From Nodosilinea sp. P-1105 (GTDB lineage: Bacteria; Cyanobacteriota; Cyanobacteriia; Phormidesmidales; Phormidesmidaceae): a stretch of 55,594 bases of DNA. The stretch spans positions 1 to 55,594 of the forward strand of contig NZ_SMDQ01000035.1 in the NCBI RefSeq assembly GCF_012911975.1, given 5' to 3'. Shown piece after piece: positions 35,709-44,841 of the stretch. Each line of letters begins with the position of its first letter. Within the stretch, counting starts at the first letter, position 1. Below the pieces are notes generated by a model that saw only the letters and a program-made list of their open reading frames with translations, ran no database searches and was not told the DNA's origin. The translations under genes and the position numbers were made by a program.

Positions 35709-36944
35709 ATGTCTAATGCTTTTCGCCTTCAGTCTGGAACAGCCCTACTGCTAGCCCTAGGGTTAACCGCTGGTGCTGTAACGCCAATTCTGTCAGCGGC
35801 ACCGGTTATCGCCCAAACCCAAACCCAAGCCCAATTTGCAGATGTACCCGCTGGCCATTGGGCCCATCCGTTTATTACCAGCTTGGCCGCTAGGGACATT
35901 ATTGCCGGTTTCCCAGACGGCAGCTTCCGGCCTGATGAACCCGTCACCCGGGCCCAGTATGCCGCCATGGTCAATCGCGCCTTTAATCGCTCTGCGGTAC
36001 GTAATGCCACATCCTTTGTGGATGTACCGCCTAACTATTGGGCGGCTGGTGCGATCCGCGAGGCCGACAGGATGGGTTTTTTGTCGGGCTATCCCGGCAA
36101 TATTTTCCAGCCCGACCAAAATATTCCCCGGGTTCAGGTGCTAGTCTCCCTAGCCAATGGCCTCAACTACACCGCCAGCAGCCAGGACAGTGGGCGCATT
36201 TTTCGCGACTCGGCCCAGGTGCCCGGCTATGCGGTGGCTAGCCTAGCAGCGGCCACAGAGCGGCAGCTGGTGGTCAACTATCCTGATGTGCAAGCCCTAC
36301 GCCCCAACCAGACGGCAACACGGGCTGATGTGGCGGCTTTCATTCACCAGGCCCTGGTCAGCCAGAATCAGGTGGCGGCGGTTAGTTCCCCGTACATCGT
36401 GGGCCAGCAGGCAATCACTCAACCCAATGTCCCAGCCGGAACGGTCCTGACCATGGCCTACGAGCAAGGTGACAAAGTTGTTGTTCTGCCTGGGGAAACC
36501 GCCCCACTGACCCTCAAGGTAACCCAGGCCGTTACCGATCAAGCTGGGCGGGTGGTGATCCCAGTGGACAGCCAGGTGGTAGGCGAATTGCAGCCGAGTG
36601 GTTCTGGCACCCGATTTGTGGCCCAGCAGCTGGTTCTACCTGGGGGCCAAACCATGGCTGTTAATGCCACATCTCAGACAGTGACCACCACAGAAACGAT
36701 TCGCCAGGGGGCGAGCTTTGGCCAGACCCTGGCGGGGGCTGTGTTGGGGTCGGGGGCGGCCGCTGCGATCGCCCGCACCACTGGCGATCAAAATGTTGAT
36801 GCCCTAGAAGTCTTAGCTGGGGCGGCCACCGGGGCGACCGCCGCTAGAATCTTTGGCCGTAATCAAGTGGAGGTGATTACCATTACCCCCAGCCGCGATC
36901 TGAGCTTGACCCTCAACGAACCGCTGATGATGTCTAGCCGGTAG
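35709..36944 (+). CDS. Exported S-layer-homology domain protein
   Basis: ATG 35709 has GGAG upstream and gives 411 residues. A signal peptide (GTALLLALGLTAGAVTPILSAAPVIAQ) is followed by SLH repeats: FADVPAGHWAHPFITSLAARDIIAGFPDGSFRPDEPVTRAQYA, FVDVPPNYWAAGAIREADRMGFLSGYPGNIFQPDQNI and a third, weaker one (~150-210). The C-terminal half is Val/Thr/Ala-rich (TVLTMAYEQGDKVVVLPGETA..., GAVLGSGAAAAIART) and resembles a beta-structured domain. SLH domains bind pyruvylated cell-wall polymers or peptidoglycan. The role is probably in the cell envelope. Confidence 0.82.
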   Translation: MSNAFRLQSGTALLLALGLTAGAVTPILSAAPVIAQTQTQAQFADVPAGHWAHPFITSLAARDIIAGFPDGSFRPDEPVTRAQYAAMVNRAFNRSAVRNATSFVDVPPNYWAAGAIREADRMGFLSGYPGNIFQPDQNIPRVQVLVSLANGLNYTASSQDSGRIFRDSAQVPGYAVASLAAATERQLVVNYPDVQALRPNQTATRADVAAFIHQALVSQNQVAAVSSPYIVGQQAITQPNVPAGTVLTMAYEQGDKVVVLPGETAPLTLKVTQAVTDQAGRVVIPVDSQVVGELQPSGSGTRFVAQQLVLPGGQTMAVNATSQTVTTTETIRQGASFGQTLAGAVLGSGAAAAIARTTGDQNVDALEVLAGAATGATAARIFGRNQVEVITITPSRDLSLTLNEPLMMSSR

Positions 36945-37323
36945 ACAGATAACGGGCTGACAGGGTTTGCGGTTTAATACCCATTCCTTGATTGACCGCT
37001 AAGCCCTCACCCCAAACCCCTCTCCCAAAGCTGGGCGAGGGGCTTTGAAGCGGCAGGTTTTGTAGTTCCAGCCTGGAAAATCGGTATAAGATCTACGGCT
37101 GGCCGTCAACCGTGAACCCAGGTCGTAGACCCGTCATTGTCAGATTGACTGACCACTCGTCCCCTGTGGCAGAAGTCGGCCCACCAGTCCTGATACCTGG
37201 CACCCTACACCTGACACCCTCAGCAACAGTGGTCATATTTCTCAAGATCCCAGGGCTCTTGGGCTGATTGGCCATAAATTCCAGGGTATCTCAAGGCAGA
37301 CCCCTGGGATCTGTACCAGCGCT
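36945..37323. other. Intergenic repeats between the SLH gene and the 37324 gene
   Basis: The 379-base gap has a C-rich/G-rich palindrome (CCCTCACCCCAAACCCCTCTCCC ... GGGCGAGGGGC, 37004-37043) of the family seen at 8218 and 50882, a CCGTGAACCCAGGTCGTAG-like heptamer tract near 37104, and the 68-bp repeat copy at 37243-37311. No gene is recognised. Confidence 0.7.
37243..37311. repeat. 68-bp interspersed repeat, copy 2 (inverted)
   Basis: The reverse complement of this stretch aligns with 25913-25980: both contain TGGCCAATCAGCC(T/C)AAGA(A/G) followed by CCCTGGGATCTTG, and both begin with a CCCAGGG/CCTGGGAT hairpin. It lies downstream of the end of the 37324 gene. Confidence 0.75.
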
Positions 37324-37779
37324 CTAAAGGGGAAATTGATACACAATTCCCCCCGCGTCTGTGACATCAAAGGACGCATCTAACAGCCTGGCCCGTTGGT
37401 CCAGAAACACCCTGGCCTCTTCCAGGGGCATGTGGGCCGCCGCCGCAAACTGCACCAGGGTCAGCCGGCCCTGGTGGGCTTGCAATAGCTCTAAAAACAG
37501 CTGCTCGTGGGCCTGGGTCAGGGTTTGGGCCTGGACCTGGCGCTGGTGTCGCAAGTCCCAGGCCAGCCAGGCTCCCAGGCCGGTGACCGGTAGACCTAAA
37601 AGCACCAAAGGGGCGATCGCCGCCTGTCGATCTTGACCATGGGTAGACGGATGGAGTAAGCGGGCACTGGCCAGCCCAGTCACCGCCAAGCCAAACACCA
37701 AACATAGGGCTGATGTTATCTGGGTTAAACGCGCCATCACAGGATCCTGCCCAGCGGTAGGGTGCAGCAAGATCATCAT
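37324..37779 (-). CDS. Two-helix membrane protein of unknown function
   Basis: The 151-residue protein has two membrane segments (ITSALCLVFGLAVTGLASARLL and APLVLLGLPVTGLGAWLAWDL, about residues 21-80) and a soluble tail of ~75 residues with HEQLFLELLQAHQGRLTLVQFAAAAHMPLEEARVFLDQRA, which looks like a winged-helix or helical bundle. ATG at 37737 (MARLTQITS) may be the true start. The family is not recognised. It lies 110 bases after the far-red psbA gene on the same strand; a functional link is not evident. Confidence 0.6.
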   Translation of the reverse strand: MMILLHPTAGQDPVMARLTQITSALCLVFGLAVTGLASARLLHPSTHGQDRQAAIAPLVLLGLPVTGLGAWLAWDLRHQRQVQAQTLTQAHEQLFLELLQAHQGRLTLVQFAAAAHMPLEEARVFLDQRARLLDASFDVTDAGGIVYQFPL

Positions 37780-37888
37780 ATCCTAGGGCTCTAGCCGCGA
37801 CCCACTATGATCGATAAAGGCGTGCCCTCTAATCAAAGAGTAAAGAGCACGCCCACATTAAAACCTATTCTATTTTGCTTGACCCTCC

Positions 37889-38977
37889 CTAGGCCTCAGC
37901 CTGGATAACCGGGGCCTGGAACGCCACGGGAACAGCAGGGGCGCTAGTGGCTAAATCGAGGGGGAAGTTATGGGCATTGCGTTCATGCATTACCTCGAAC
38001 CCTAAGTTAGCGCGGTTGACAACATCAGCCCAACTGGGGAGTACCCGTCCCTGGGAATCGAGAATGGAGTGATTAAAGTTAAACCCATTCAGGTTAAAGG
38101 CCATGGTGCTAATACCCAAAGCCACAAACCAGATACACACCACTGGCCAAGCTGCCAGGAAGAAGTGTAGCCAGCGAGAATTGTTGAAACTGGCGTATTG
38201 GAAGATCAGACGACCAAAGTAGCCATGGGCCGCCAGAATGTTATAAGTTTCTGCTTCTTGGCCAAAGCGATAGCCGGTGTTTTGGGATTCACTGTCGGTG
38301 GTTTCCCGAATTAGGCTAGAGGTCACCAAGGAGCCGTGCATGGCGCAGAACAATGATCCACCCAGCACCCCTGCAACCCCTAGCATGTGGAAGGGGTGCA
38401 TTAAAATGTTGTGCTCGGCCTGAAAGACGAACATGAAGTTGAAGGTGCCACTAATGCCCATGGGCAACCCATCGGAAAAGCTGCCCTGACCAATGGGATA
38501 AATCAAAAATACCGAGGTGGTAGCCGCCACAGGAGCACTGTAGGCGACGCAAATCCAGGGTCGCATACCGAGGCGGTAGCTGAGTTCCCATTCCCGCCCC
38601 ATGTAGCAGAGCAATGCTGGAATGTAGTGGAACGCAATCATTTGATAGGGGCCACCATTATAGAGCCACTCATCTAAGGTTGCAGCCTCCCAGATGGGAT
38701 AGAAATGCAGACCAATAGCATTAGATGAGGGGACAACAGCGGCGGTGATGATATTGTTGCCGTAGAGTAGCGAGCCGGATAAGGGCTCACGAATACCGTC
38801 AATATCTACCGGTGGTGCCGCAATAAAGGCAATCACAAAAACTGCGGTAGAGACGCCCAGGAGGGGAATCATCAACACGCCGAACCAACCGATATAAAGA
38901 CGGTTTTCGGTGCTGGTGACCCACTGACAAAATTTCTCCCAGACGCTAGCGTCTTGGCGTTGAATCGTTGTAGTCAT
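37889..38977 (-). CDS. psbA3: Far-red D1 protein of photosystem II
   Basis: The 362-residue protein is a full-length D1. TyrZ and Asp170 are in [17 protein letters not shown], Glu189/His190 and His195/His198 are in [13 protein letters not shown], and the C-terminal Mn-cluster ligands are in [15 protein letters not shown]. All water-oxidation ligands are therefore kept, unlike the chlF product at 52486. Its place at the end of the far-red psb gene run identifies it as the FaRLiP-specific D1; C142 ([15 protein letters not shown]) and other substitutions differ from ordinary D1. It forms the reaction centre with PsbD3 and would carry some chlorophyll f/d. The last gene of the minus-strand cluster. 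Confidence 0.92.
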   Translation of the reverse strand: MTTTIQRQDASVWEKFCQWVTSTENRLYIGWFGVLMIPLLGVSTAVFVIAFIAAPPVDIDGIREPLSGSLLYGNNIITAAVVPSSNAIGLHFYPIWEAATLDEWLYNGGPYQMIAFHYIPALLCYMGREWELSYRLGMRPWICVAYSAPVAATTSVFLIYPIGQGSFSDGLPMGISGTFNFMFVFQAEHNILMHPFHMLGVAGVLGGSLFCAMHGSLVTSSLIRETTDSESQNTGYRFGQEAETYNILAAHGYFGRLIFQYASFNNSRWLHFFLAAWPVVCIWFVALGISTMAFNLNGFNFNHSILDSQGRVLPSWADVVNRANLGFEVMHERNAHNFPLDLATSAPAVPVAFQAPVIQAEA

Positions 38978-39069
38978 GGGTTATAAATGAAAAAATCTCA
39001 ACACAGCAATGGACATACCCATTAGAGCAAAAGACTATGAAAATCTTGGGAAGTTGGTTCAGAAGCGAG

Positions 39070-39216
39070 TTAATTGCGATCGCTAGGGTAGGTTTTATAC
39101 CCATAAAAAATAAAGCCCAGGCAGCCTAAAGTAGCTACCAGCAAGGCGAGGAAAACACCGCCAGCCGTCGAGGCGGTTTGACCTTCACCGTAGGCAAGAT
39201 AAAGAAGGAGTAGCAT
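39070..39216 (-). CDS. Small single-helix membrane protein in the far-red PSII gene run
   Basis: ATG 39216 gives 48 residues: MLLLLYLAYGEGQTASTAGG, then one membrane helix (FLALLVATLGCLGFIFYGYK) and TYPSDRN. A longer frame overlaps psbH2 and is unlikely. The size and topology are those of low-molecular-mass PSII subunits, and it sits between psbH2 and psbA3 on the same strand. I could not match it to PsbI, J, K, L, M, T, X, Y, Z or Psb30, so it is unassigned. A far-red-specific small PSII subunit or assembly factor is a reasonable hypothesis. Confidence 0.65.
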   Translation of the reverse strand: MLLLLYLAYGEGQTASTAGGVFLALLVATLGCLGFIFYGYKTYPSDRN

Positions 39217-39250
39217 GGGGTTATTTCCCTGACGTATTACACCTGAGGGG

Positions 39251-39472
39251 TTATAGCTTTGGTCCGGGCCAGTTGACATTGACCCCATCGAGCAAAATGG
39301 TGCCGTTGTAGAGCTGTAGGATAATCAGCAGGAAGAGAAACAGCATCACTATAAGAAAGGCCATGAATGGGGCCGTTCCCCAGCCGGGGGTAACTTTTCC
39401 CGCTTCAGCGTTAAGCTCTCGGAGCAGATATTGAATAGGGGCTACTTTTTTGGAGACATACTTCTGTTGCAT
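39251..39472 (-). CDS. psbH2: Far-red PsbH subunit of photosystem II
   Basis: The 73-residue protein aligns with Psb[24 protein letters not shown], the single membrane helix [30 protein letters not shown]. The extra N-terminal ~12 residues ([13 protein letters not shown]) differ from ordinary PsbH. PsbH lies next to CP47 in the PSII core and stabilises it. Its position after psbB2 mirrors the close PsbB-PsbH association and the known FaRLiP gene order. Confidence 0.93.
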   Translation of the reverse strand: MQQKYVSKKVAPIQYLLRELNAEAGKVTPGWGTAPFMAFLIVMLFLFLLIILQLYNGTILLDGVNVNWPGPKL

Positions 39473-39555
39473 GGTCTGATGTGGCTCGTAATCAGTAAAG
39501 TAAATGAGATGAGCAGCGGAGCATCACTGATGGCTGACACACCGCTGCGATCGCC

Positions 39556-41088
39556 CTAAATTTGCGTAGTCTGACGAGAGGTGGGATCACCCACTTTTTG
39601 GAAATAGCCCCATTCCACCTGCTCGATATCGATATCAGGGTTGATGCCCGAGAAGACATCCTGGAACAAAGCTCGTAACCCATGCCAGATATGGCCGAAG
39701 AACCAAACCAGGGCAAAGCAGGCATGGAAGAAGGCAAAGAAGCCGCGGTTGCTGGTTCTAAAGGCCCCGTCGGAGTTATAGACCGTGCGATCAAACTCGA
39801 AGGGTTCACCCAGTTGGGCCTTACGGGCGTATTGTTTAACCTGAGCAGGGTCGGTAAACGTCTGACCATTCAGTTGACCACCGACGAAGCTCACGGTCAC
39901 ACCGGTTTGCTCGAAGCTATACTTCGCCTCCGTGCGGCGGAAAGGAATGTCGGCTCGCACGATGCCCTCTTGATCCGTCAGCAGGACGGGGAAATTCTCG
40001 AAGAAGTTGGGCATGCGCCGGACAGCCAACTCCCGACCTTCTTTATCTTGAAAGAGGGGGTGGCCTAACCAACCCGTGGGTAAACCATCGCCATCGACCA
40101 TGCGCCCCACCCGAAATAAGCCGCCCTTGGCAGGGCTATTGCCCACATAGTCGTAAAAGGCCAGTTTTTCAGGAATGGCTGACCAGGCTTGGGCCAGGGA
40201 CTTGCCCTCACCCACCGCCGTCTGCACTCGACGGTTAATCTCTTTTTGGAAATACGCCTGATCCCACTGATAGCGAGTGGGGCCCCAGAGTTCGATGGGG
40301 GTGGTGGCGGTGCCGTACCACATGGTGCCTGTGGCGATAAATCCAGCACAGAAAAATACCGCTAGGCCGCTGGCCAACACCGATTCAATGTTGCCCATAC
40401 GCAGCCCTCGGTAGAGGTACTCTGGCGGACGCACCACAATGTGAAATAAGCCGCCGATGATGGCAACCAGGCCCACAGCAATGTGGTGGGCCACAACACC
40501 GCCTGGATTTTGCGGGTTAAACCCGGCTGGCCCCCAATCGGGGGCTACCCCCTGGACATGGCCGGTCAGGCCAAAGGGATCGGAAACCCACATGCCGGGG
40601 CCAAAAATACCGGTGAGGTGAAAGGCGCCAAACCCAAAGCACACCAGCCCGGCCAACAACAGATGGATGCCAAAAATTTTGGGCAGATCGAGGACGGGCT
40701 CGTCGGTTTTGGGGTCGAAGAAAGTGGCAACATCCCAGTAGACCCAGTGCCAGCAGGCGGCAAGAAACTCTAGCCCAGAAAAGATGATATGGGCCGCAGC
40801 AACGGTTTCAAAGGTCCAGAATCCCGGATCGGCAAAGGTCTCGCCAGTAATGCTCCAGCCCTGCCAGGAGTTAGTCACCCCCAGGCGGGCAACAAAGGGC
40901 ATTAGAAAGCAACCCTGTCGCCACATGGGGTTGAGCACGGGGTCGGTGGGGTCGAAGCGGGCTAGTTCAAACAGCAACATTGACCCGGCGAAACCGGCAC
41001 AGAGGGCGTTGTGCATTAGATGGACGGCGATTAACCGGCCAGGGTCGTTGATCACCGAGGTGTGGACACGATACCAGGGGAGTCCCAT
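39556..41088 (-). CDS. psbB2: Far-red CP47 antenna protein of photosystem II
   Basis: The 510-residue protein is CP47: [37 protein letters not shown] at the start, His-rich membrane helices ([73 protein letters not shown]) and the large lumenal loop (~270-430). The C-terminus ends [12 protein letters not shown]. Chlorophyll-binding histidines appear intact. The far-red paralogue binds some chlorophyll f; this cannot be read directly from sequence. It lies between psbC2 and psbH2 in the same transcription direction. Confidence 0.95.
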   Translation of the reverse strand: MGLPWYRVHTSVINDPGRLIAVHLMHNALCAGFAGSMLLFELARFDPTDPVLNPMWRQGCFLMPFVARLGVTNSWQGWSITGETFADPGFWTFETVAAAHIIFSGLEFLAACWHWVYWDVATFFDPKTDEPVLDLPKIFGIHLLLAGLVCFGFGAFHLTGIFGPGMWVSDPFGLTGHVQGVAPDWGPAGFNPQNPGGVVAHHIAVGLVAIIGGLFHIVVRPPEYLYRGLRMGNIESVLASGLAVFFCAGFIATGTMWYGTATTPIELWGPTRYQWDQAYFQKEINRRVQTAVGEGKSLAQAWSAIPEKLAFYDYVGNSPAKGGLFRVGRMVDGDGLPTGWLGHPLFQDKEGRELAVRRMPNFFENFPVLLTDQEGIVRADIPFRRTEAKYSFEQTGVTVSFVGGQLNGQTFTDPAQVKQYARKAQLGEPFEFDRTVYNSDGAFRTSNRGFFAFFHACFALVWFFGHIWHGLRALFQDVFSGINPDIDIEQVEWGYFQKVGDPTSRQTTQI

Positions 41089-41179
41089 AGAGTAGTTCTC
41101 CTTTGAGAAAGCAAAAGGCAGAAGGGGAAAGGGAAAAGCGGGTAGGGCAGAAAAGGGTCAGACCTACCCGCGATCGCTG

Positions 41180-42649
41180 TTAAGCGGATCGTTCGCTGGG
41201 GTCGATGGGCGGCATCGAAAGTACAGGTTCGTTTTCGCGATCGAGGCCGGTGATAAAGCCCGCCGCCGTCGCCCGAGCTAGTCCGGCATGCCACAGATGA
41301 CCCACCAGGAATAGGAAAGCGAAGATAAAGTGAGCCGAGGCCAGCCAGGTGCGGGGGGACACATAGTTAAAGGCGTTGGTTTCCGTTGCCAGCCCAGCCA
41401 CCGAGTTGATCGAGCCCAGGGGGGCGTGGGTCATGTATTCGGCGGCGCGGCGCACTTGCCAGGGTTGGACGTCGTTGCGTAGCTTGTCTAGATCGAGCCC
41501 GTTGGTACCCCGCAGGGGCTCTAGCCAGGGGGCTTTGGCATCCCAGAAGCGCATAGTTTCGCCGCCAAAGATGATTTCCCCCGTGGGCGATCGCTGCAAG
41601 TACTTACCCAACCCCGTCGGTCCCTGGGCTGATGCCACATCGGCCCCCATATTTTGGTCGCGCACCAGAAACACCAGGGATTGCGCCTGGGAGGCCTCTG
41701 GGATCGATGGCCCGTAGAACACGCTGGGGTACACCGTGTTGTTGAACCAGATAAAGGCGGTAGCCACAAACGCTTGTCCGGCAATGTTGCCTAAGCTTTG
41801 GGCTAGATAGGTTTCACCGCTCCAGGGATAGAGGTTATGGGTCCAGCGCAGGGGCGGCACCAAAATGTGCCAGATACCGCCCAACACCAGCAGGGAACCA
41901 ACCCAAATGTGCCCCCCCACCACGTCCTCTAGGTTATCGACGCTGACGATCCAGCCGCCGCCGCCCAGGGGGTTGCGAAACAGGTAGCCAAAGATGATGC
42001 GGGGGTCGAGGGTGGGGTTAGTAATCAGCCGTACATCACCGCCACCGGGGGCCCAGGGGTCGTACAGGCCACCCCAGAACATGGCTTTACAAACAAACAA
42101 GAGGGCAAAAATCCCTAAGGCTCCAATGTGGAAGCCCAAAATTTGAGCGACCTTGGCGCGATCGTCCCAGTCAAACTCAAAAAAGCCCGACAGCTTTTCG
42201 GGGCCGCGCAGGGCATGGTAGACCCCGCCAAAGCCCAGCACCGCCGAGCCAATCAGATGGGCCACCCCAATGGCAAAGAAGGGGAAAATATCGGTCACTT
42301 CGCCACCATGGCCGACCCCAAAACCCAGGGTGGCAATGTGGGGCATGAGAATGCAGCCCTGCTCGTACATGGGCTGGGCCGTGTTGTAATGGGCGACTTC
42401 AAATAGCAGCATGCCTCCGGCCCAGAAGGCCAGCAGCGCTCCATGGGCAACGTGGGCCCCCAAAAATCGACCCGACAATTCCGTGGTGATCAAGCGAGCA
42501 TTACCAGCCCACCAGGCATAGCCACTCGAGGCTTCATCGTAGCCAGCTTTGGGCGGGGCATTGCGATCGCCGGGTTTGACCACGGGGGTCAGGGTATTTA
42601 AGGAAATATTATCAAGGGTGGATGCAGTGGGTTCAAAGGGAGTTTCCAC
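41180..42649 (-). CDS. psbC2: Far-red CP43 antenna protein of photosystem II
   Basis: GTG 42649 with AGGAG upstream gives 489 residues, the usual kind of psbC start; a TTG at 42670 is less likely. CP43 features are [36 protein letters not shown], His-containing membrane helices and the lumenal loop motif [20 protein letters not shown], whose Glu and Arg contact the Mn4CaO5 cluster. The N-terminus ([20 protein letters not shown]) is longer than standard CP43. It is the third far-red PSII gene after psbD3, separated by ~175 bases that contain repeat sequence. Confidence 0.95.
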   Translation of the reverse strand: METPFEPTASTLDNISLNTLTPVVKPGDRNAPPKAGYDEASSGYAWWAGNARLITTELSGRFLGAHVAHGALLAFWAGGMLLFEVAHYNTAQPMYEQGCILMPHIATLGFGVGHGGEVTDIFPFFAIGVAHLIGSAVLGFGGVYHALRGPEKLSGFFEFDWDDRAKVAQILGFHIGALGIFALLFVCKAMFWGGLYDPWAPGGGDVRLITNPTLDPRIIFGYLFRNPLGGGGWIVSVDNLEDVVGGHIWVGSLLVLGGIWHILVPPLRWTHNLYPWSGETYLAQSLGNIAGQAFVATAFIWFNNTVYPSVFYGPSIPEASQAQSLVFLVRDQNMGADVASAQGPTGLGKYLQRSPTGEIIFGGETMRFWDAKAPWLEPLRGTNGLDLDKLRNDVQPWQVRRAAEYMTHAPLGSINSVAGLATETNAFNYVSPRTWLASAHFIFAFLFLVGHLWHAGLARATAAGFITGLDRENEPVLSMPPIDPSERSA

Positions 42650-42824
42650 AGGGTTAGATCTCCTAGACAACAGTCAATGGTAACGGGTTTTGGGTTTCGG
42701 CATCCCCTCCTGGAAGGCTTGCGCTGTATAGCCTGCGGCATGGCTTCGCTAGCGTGTAGCGGCCCCGGAGGGGCAACCTGTCGAAGTGGGCAGGGGTGGG
42801 TTATCCGGGTTTCGGGTTCCCCTC

Positions 42825-43883
42825 CTACTGCCCAACTCCTCTAGGCAAAACCTCTTCAGGGAAGACAAACTTTTTGGCGGGCTGATCGAGCTCGGCCATC
42901 CAGGCTCGCACTCCTTCATTGAGTAAGATATTTTTGGTGTAAAAGGTCTCAAATTCAGGGTCTTGGGAGGCGCGAATTTCTTGGCTCACAAAGTCGTAAG
43001 CTCGGAGGTTAAAGGCTAGCCCAACCATGCCAATGGCGCTCATCCATAGCCCGGTAACGGGTACAAACAGCATGAAGAAATGGAGCCAGCGCTTGTTGGA
43101 AAAGGCAATACCAAAAATTTGCGACCAGAATCGATTAGCGGTCACCATCGAGTAGGTTTCCTCTGCCTGGGTGGTGGCAAATCCGCGAAAGGTATTCTTG
43201 CCCTCTGAGTCTCTAAATAGGGTGTTTTGGACCGTGGCCCCGTGGATGGCGCAGAGCAGGGCCGCCCCTAGCACCCCAGCGACGCCCATCATGTGGAAGG
43301 GGTTGAGGGTGTAGTTATGAAAACCCTGGAAAAATAGCAGGAATCTAAAGATGGCAGCCACCCCAAACCCAGGGCCAAAAAACCAACTTGATTGCCCCAG
43401 GGGATAGATTAAAAAGGTGGCTACAAAGACAGCAATCGGGGCTGAAAAGGCGATCGCATTGTAAGGTCGCAGCCCCACCAAACGGGCCACCTCAATTTGT
43501 CGTAACATAAAGCCCATGAGCCCAACTACCCCATGGAAGGCAGTAAAGTTCCACAGGCCGCCAATCTGACACCAACGGGTAAAGTCCCAATTAGCCTCGG
43601 GACCCCAGAGAAAGAGGAGGGAATGGCCCATACTTTCGGCGGGGGTAGACACAGCTACCGTCAAAAAGTTGCAGCCTTCAAGATAGGAGCTGACCAACCC
43701 ATGGGTGTACCAGGAGGTAACAAAGGTGGTGCCGGTAAACCAGGCTCCAATTGCCAGATAGGCGCAGGGAAACAGCAATAGCCCAGACCAGCCGATAAAC
43801 ACAAAGCGATCGCGTTTAAGCCAGTCGTCAAGGGTAAATAGCCAGTCTCGGGACGGCTTGAGCGCCCCCATGGTGATAGTCAT
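42825..43883 (-). CDS. psbD3: Far-red D2 protein of photosystem II
   Basis: The 352-residue protein is D2: [39 protein letters not shown], TyrD in [17 protein letters not shown], the P680 ligand histidine in [25 protein letters not shown] and the iron-ligand histidine in [17 protein letters not shown]. The C-terminus is [12 protein letters not shown]. In FaRLiP strains this copy replaces the white-light D2 in far-red PSII. Unlike most cyanobacteria, psbC does not overlap its end; 175 bases intervene. Confidence 0.95.
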   Translation of the reverse strand: MTITMGALKPSRDWLFTLDDWLKRDRFVFIGWSGLLLFPCAYLAIGAWFTGTTFVTSWYTHGLVSSYLEGCNFLTVAVSTPAESMGHSLLFLWGPEANWDFTRWCQIGGLWNFTAFHGVVGLMGFMLRQIEVARLVGLRPYNAIAFSAPIAVFVATFLIYPLGQSSWFFGPGFGVAAIFRFLLFFQGFHNYTLNPFHMMGVAGVLGAALLCAIHGATVQNTLFRDSEGKNTFRGFATTQAEETYSMVTANRFWSQIFGIAFSNKRWLHFFMLFVPVTGLWMSAIGMVGLAFNLRAYDFVSQEIRASQDPEFETFYTKNILLNEGVRAWMAELDQPAKKFVFPEEVLPRGVGQ

Positions 43884-44012
43884 GATACGCTCCTCTGAAT
43901 ACAGAAATCTATGAATGGTAAATCTTTTTCAAGTCAAGAAGTGGGGTTTTTTCAGTGAGAAAACTACAAATTCTAAGTTGAATCTGGCTAAAACAGGCCT
44001 TAGCTATCTGCC

Positions 44013-44543
44013 TTACACCGGCACACTCTCCCCTGGGCCATCATTCATAAAGTAGGGCGGCCCAGGCAGAGCAATTTCTTGAATAATTTGATCAAAGTAG
44101 GGAATGACTTCAGCGGCATCGGCTTCATCCAGTTGTTTAATCGCTTCAGCTTTTAGGCATTTCAAATACTGCAAAATATTGGTCAATGGAATGCCCACAT
44201 TGGCATAGAGTTCTTTCATTCCGGTCAGGCCAATGTCTTGCAAAGGCTGACCATTACCAGCAATTAAGCAGTAACTAATCAGGCGAATATACCAACTCAT
44301 ATCCCGCTTGGCTGACTGAGTTTTGAGGCGACTACCAGAGTTGCTGGGGGTCCTGGGACAAACTTTCCAAAACTGACGGGTGCCTTTTTCAACGATGGTA
44401 GGCGCTTTTTCTTCCAGATGTTTAACCACTTGAATGCGGTCACCTCCAGACTTACAAAAGGTTCGAATCATTTTTAGCTCCCCTGGGGTGGGATAGCGGA
44501 GTTCTTCGTCGGCGTTCAGAATGACTTGTTTAACAATGCTCAT
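44013..44543 (-). CDS. Far-red allophycocyanin alpha-like subunit lacking the bilin cysteine
   Basis: The 176-residue protein is an ApcD-family allophycocyanin alpha paralogue: MSIVKQVILNADEELRYPTPGELKMIRTF and DMSWYIRLISYCLIAGN. The segment equivalent to A-T/S-C-x-R-D reads TQSAKRDMSWY: alanine (codon GCC) replaces the cysteine that carries phycocyanobilin. It also has a 15-residue C-terminal extension (LPGPPYFMNDGPGESVPV). It presumably binds the bilin non-covalently, which in ApcE2 causes an extreme red shift. It sits between the coupled small ORF and psbD3; it is one of ApcD2, ApcD3 or ApcD5, but I cannot say which. Confidence 0.88.
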   Translation of the reverse strand: MSIVKQVILNADEELRYPTPGELKMIRTFCKSGGDRIQVVKHLEEKAPTIVEKGTRQFWKVCPRTPSNSGSRLKTQSAKRDMSWYIRLISYCLIAGNGQPLQDIGLTGMKELYANVGIPLTNILQYLKCLKAEAIKQLDEADAAEVIPYFDQIIQEIALPGPPYFMNDGPGESVPV

Positions 44544-44658
44544 GGTGAGGAAAAGTTTTGAATTGTGAATTTTGAATTGAATCTGCAGCGTGGGTCATCG
44601 GGAAACAAGCCAACTCTGCGAATATCCCCAGGCCAGACCCGCGCTGACTCACGGCTGA

Positions 44659-44841
44659 TCAATCGTTGAGATCGCTGTACCTGGGGTGAATTTGGATGCC
44701 ACCAAACCAGCTGATGTCAATGCGATAGCTGAACGGGGAATAGGTGTGATAAATCACTCGCACCTTTCTCAGCCACTGACTCAGGGAATTTAACCGTGAT
44801 GTTGATATTGAAAAAACAGGCTGCTCTGGGGTAATCGTCAT
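44659..44841 (-). CDS. Small unassigned protein translationally coupled to apcE2
   Basis: The 60-residue frame starts with the ATG of an ATGA that overlaps the apcE2 stop, so coupling is likely. The product (MTITPEQPVFSISTSRLNSL...VIYHTYSPFSYRIDISWFGGIQIHPRYSDLND) is basic, beta-rich and has no membrane helix. It is about the size of the core linker ApcC, and the YRIDISWFGG segment faintly recalls CpcD-like linkers, but the resemblance is weak. Its position within the far-red phycobilisome genes suggests a linker or assembly role. Confidence 0.6.
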   Translation of the reverse strand: MTITPEQPVFSISTSRLNSLSQWLRKVRVIYHTYSPFSYRIDISWFGGIQIHPRYSDLND

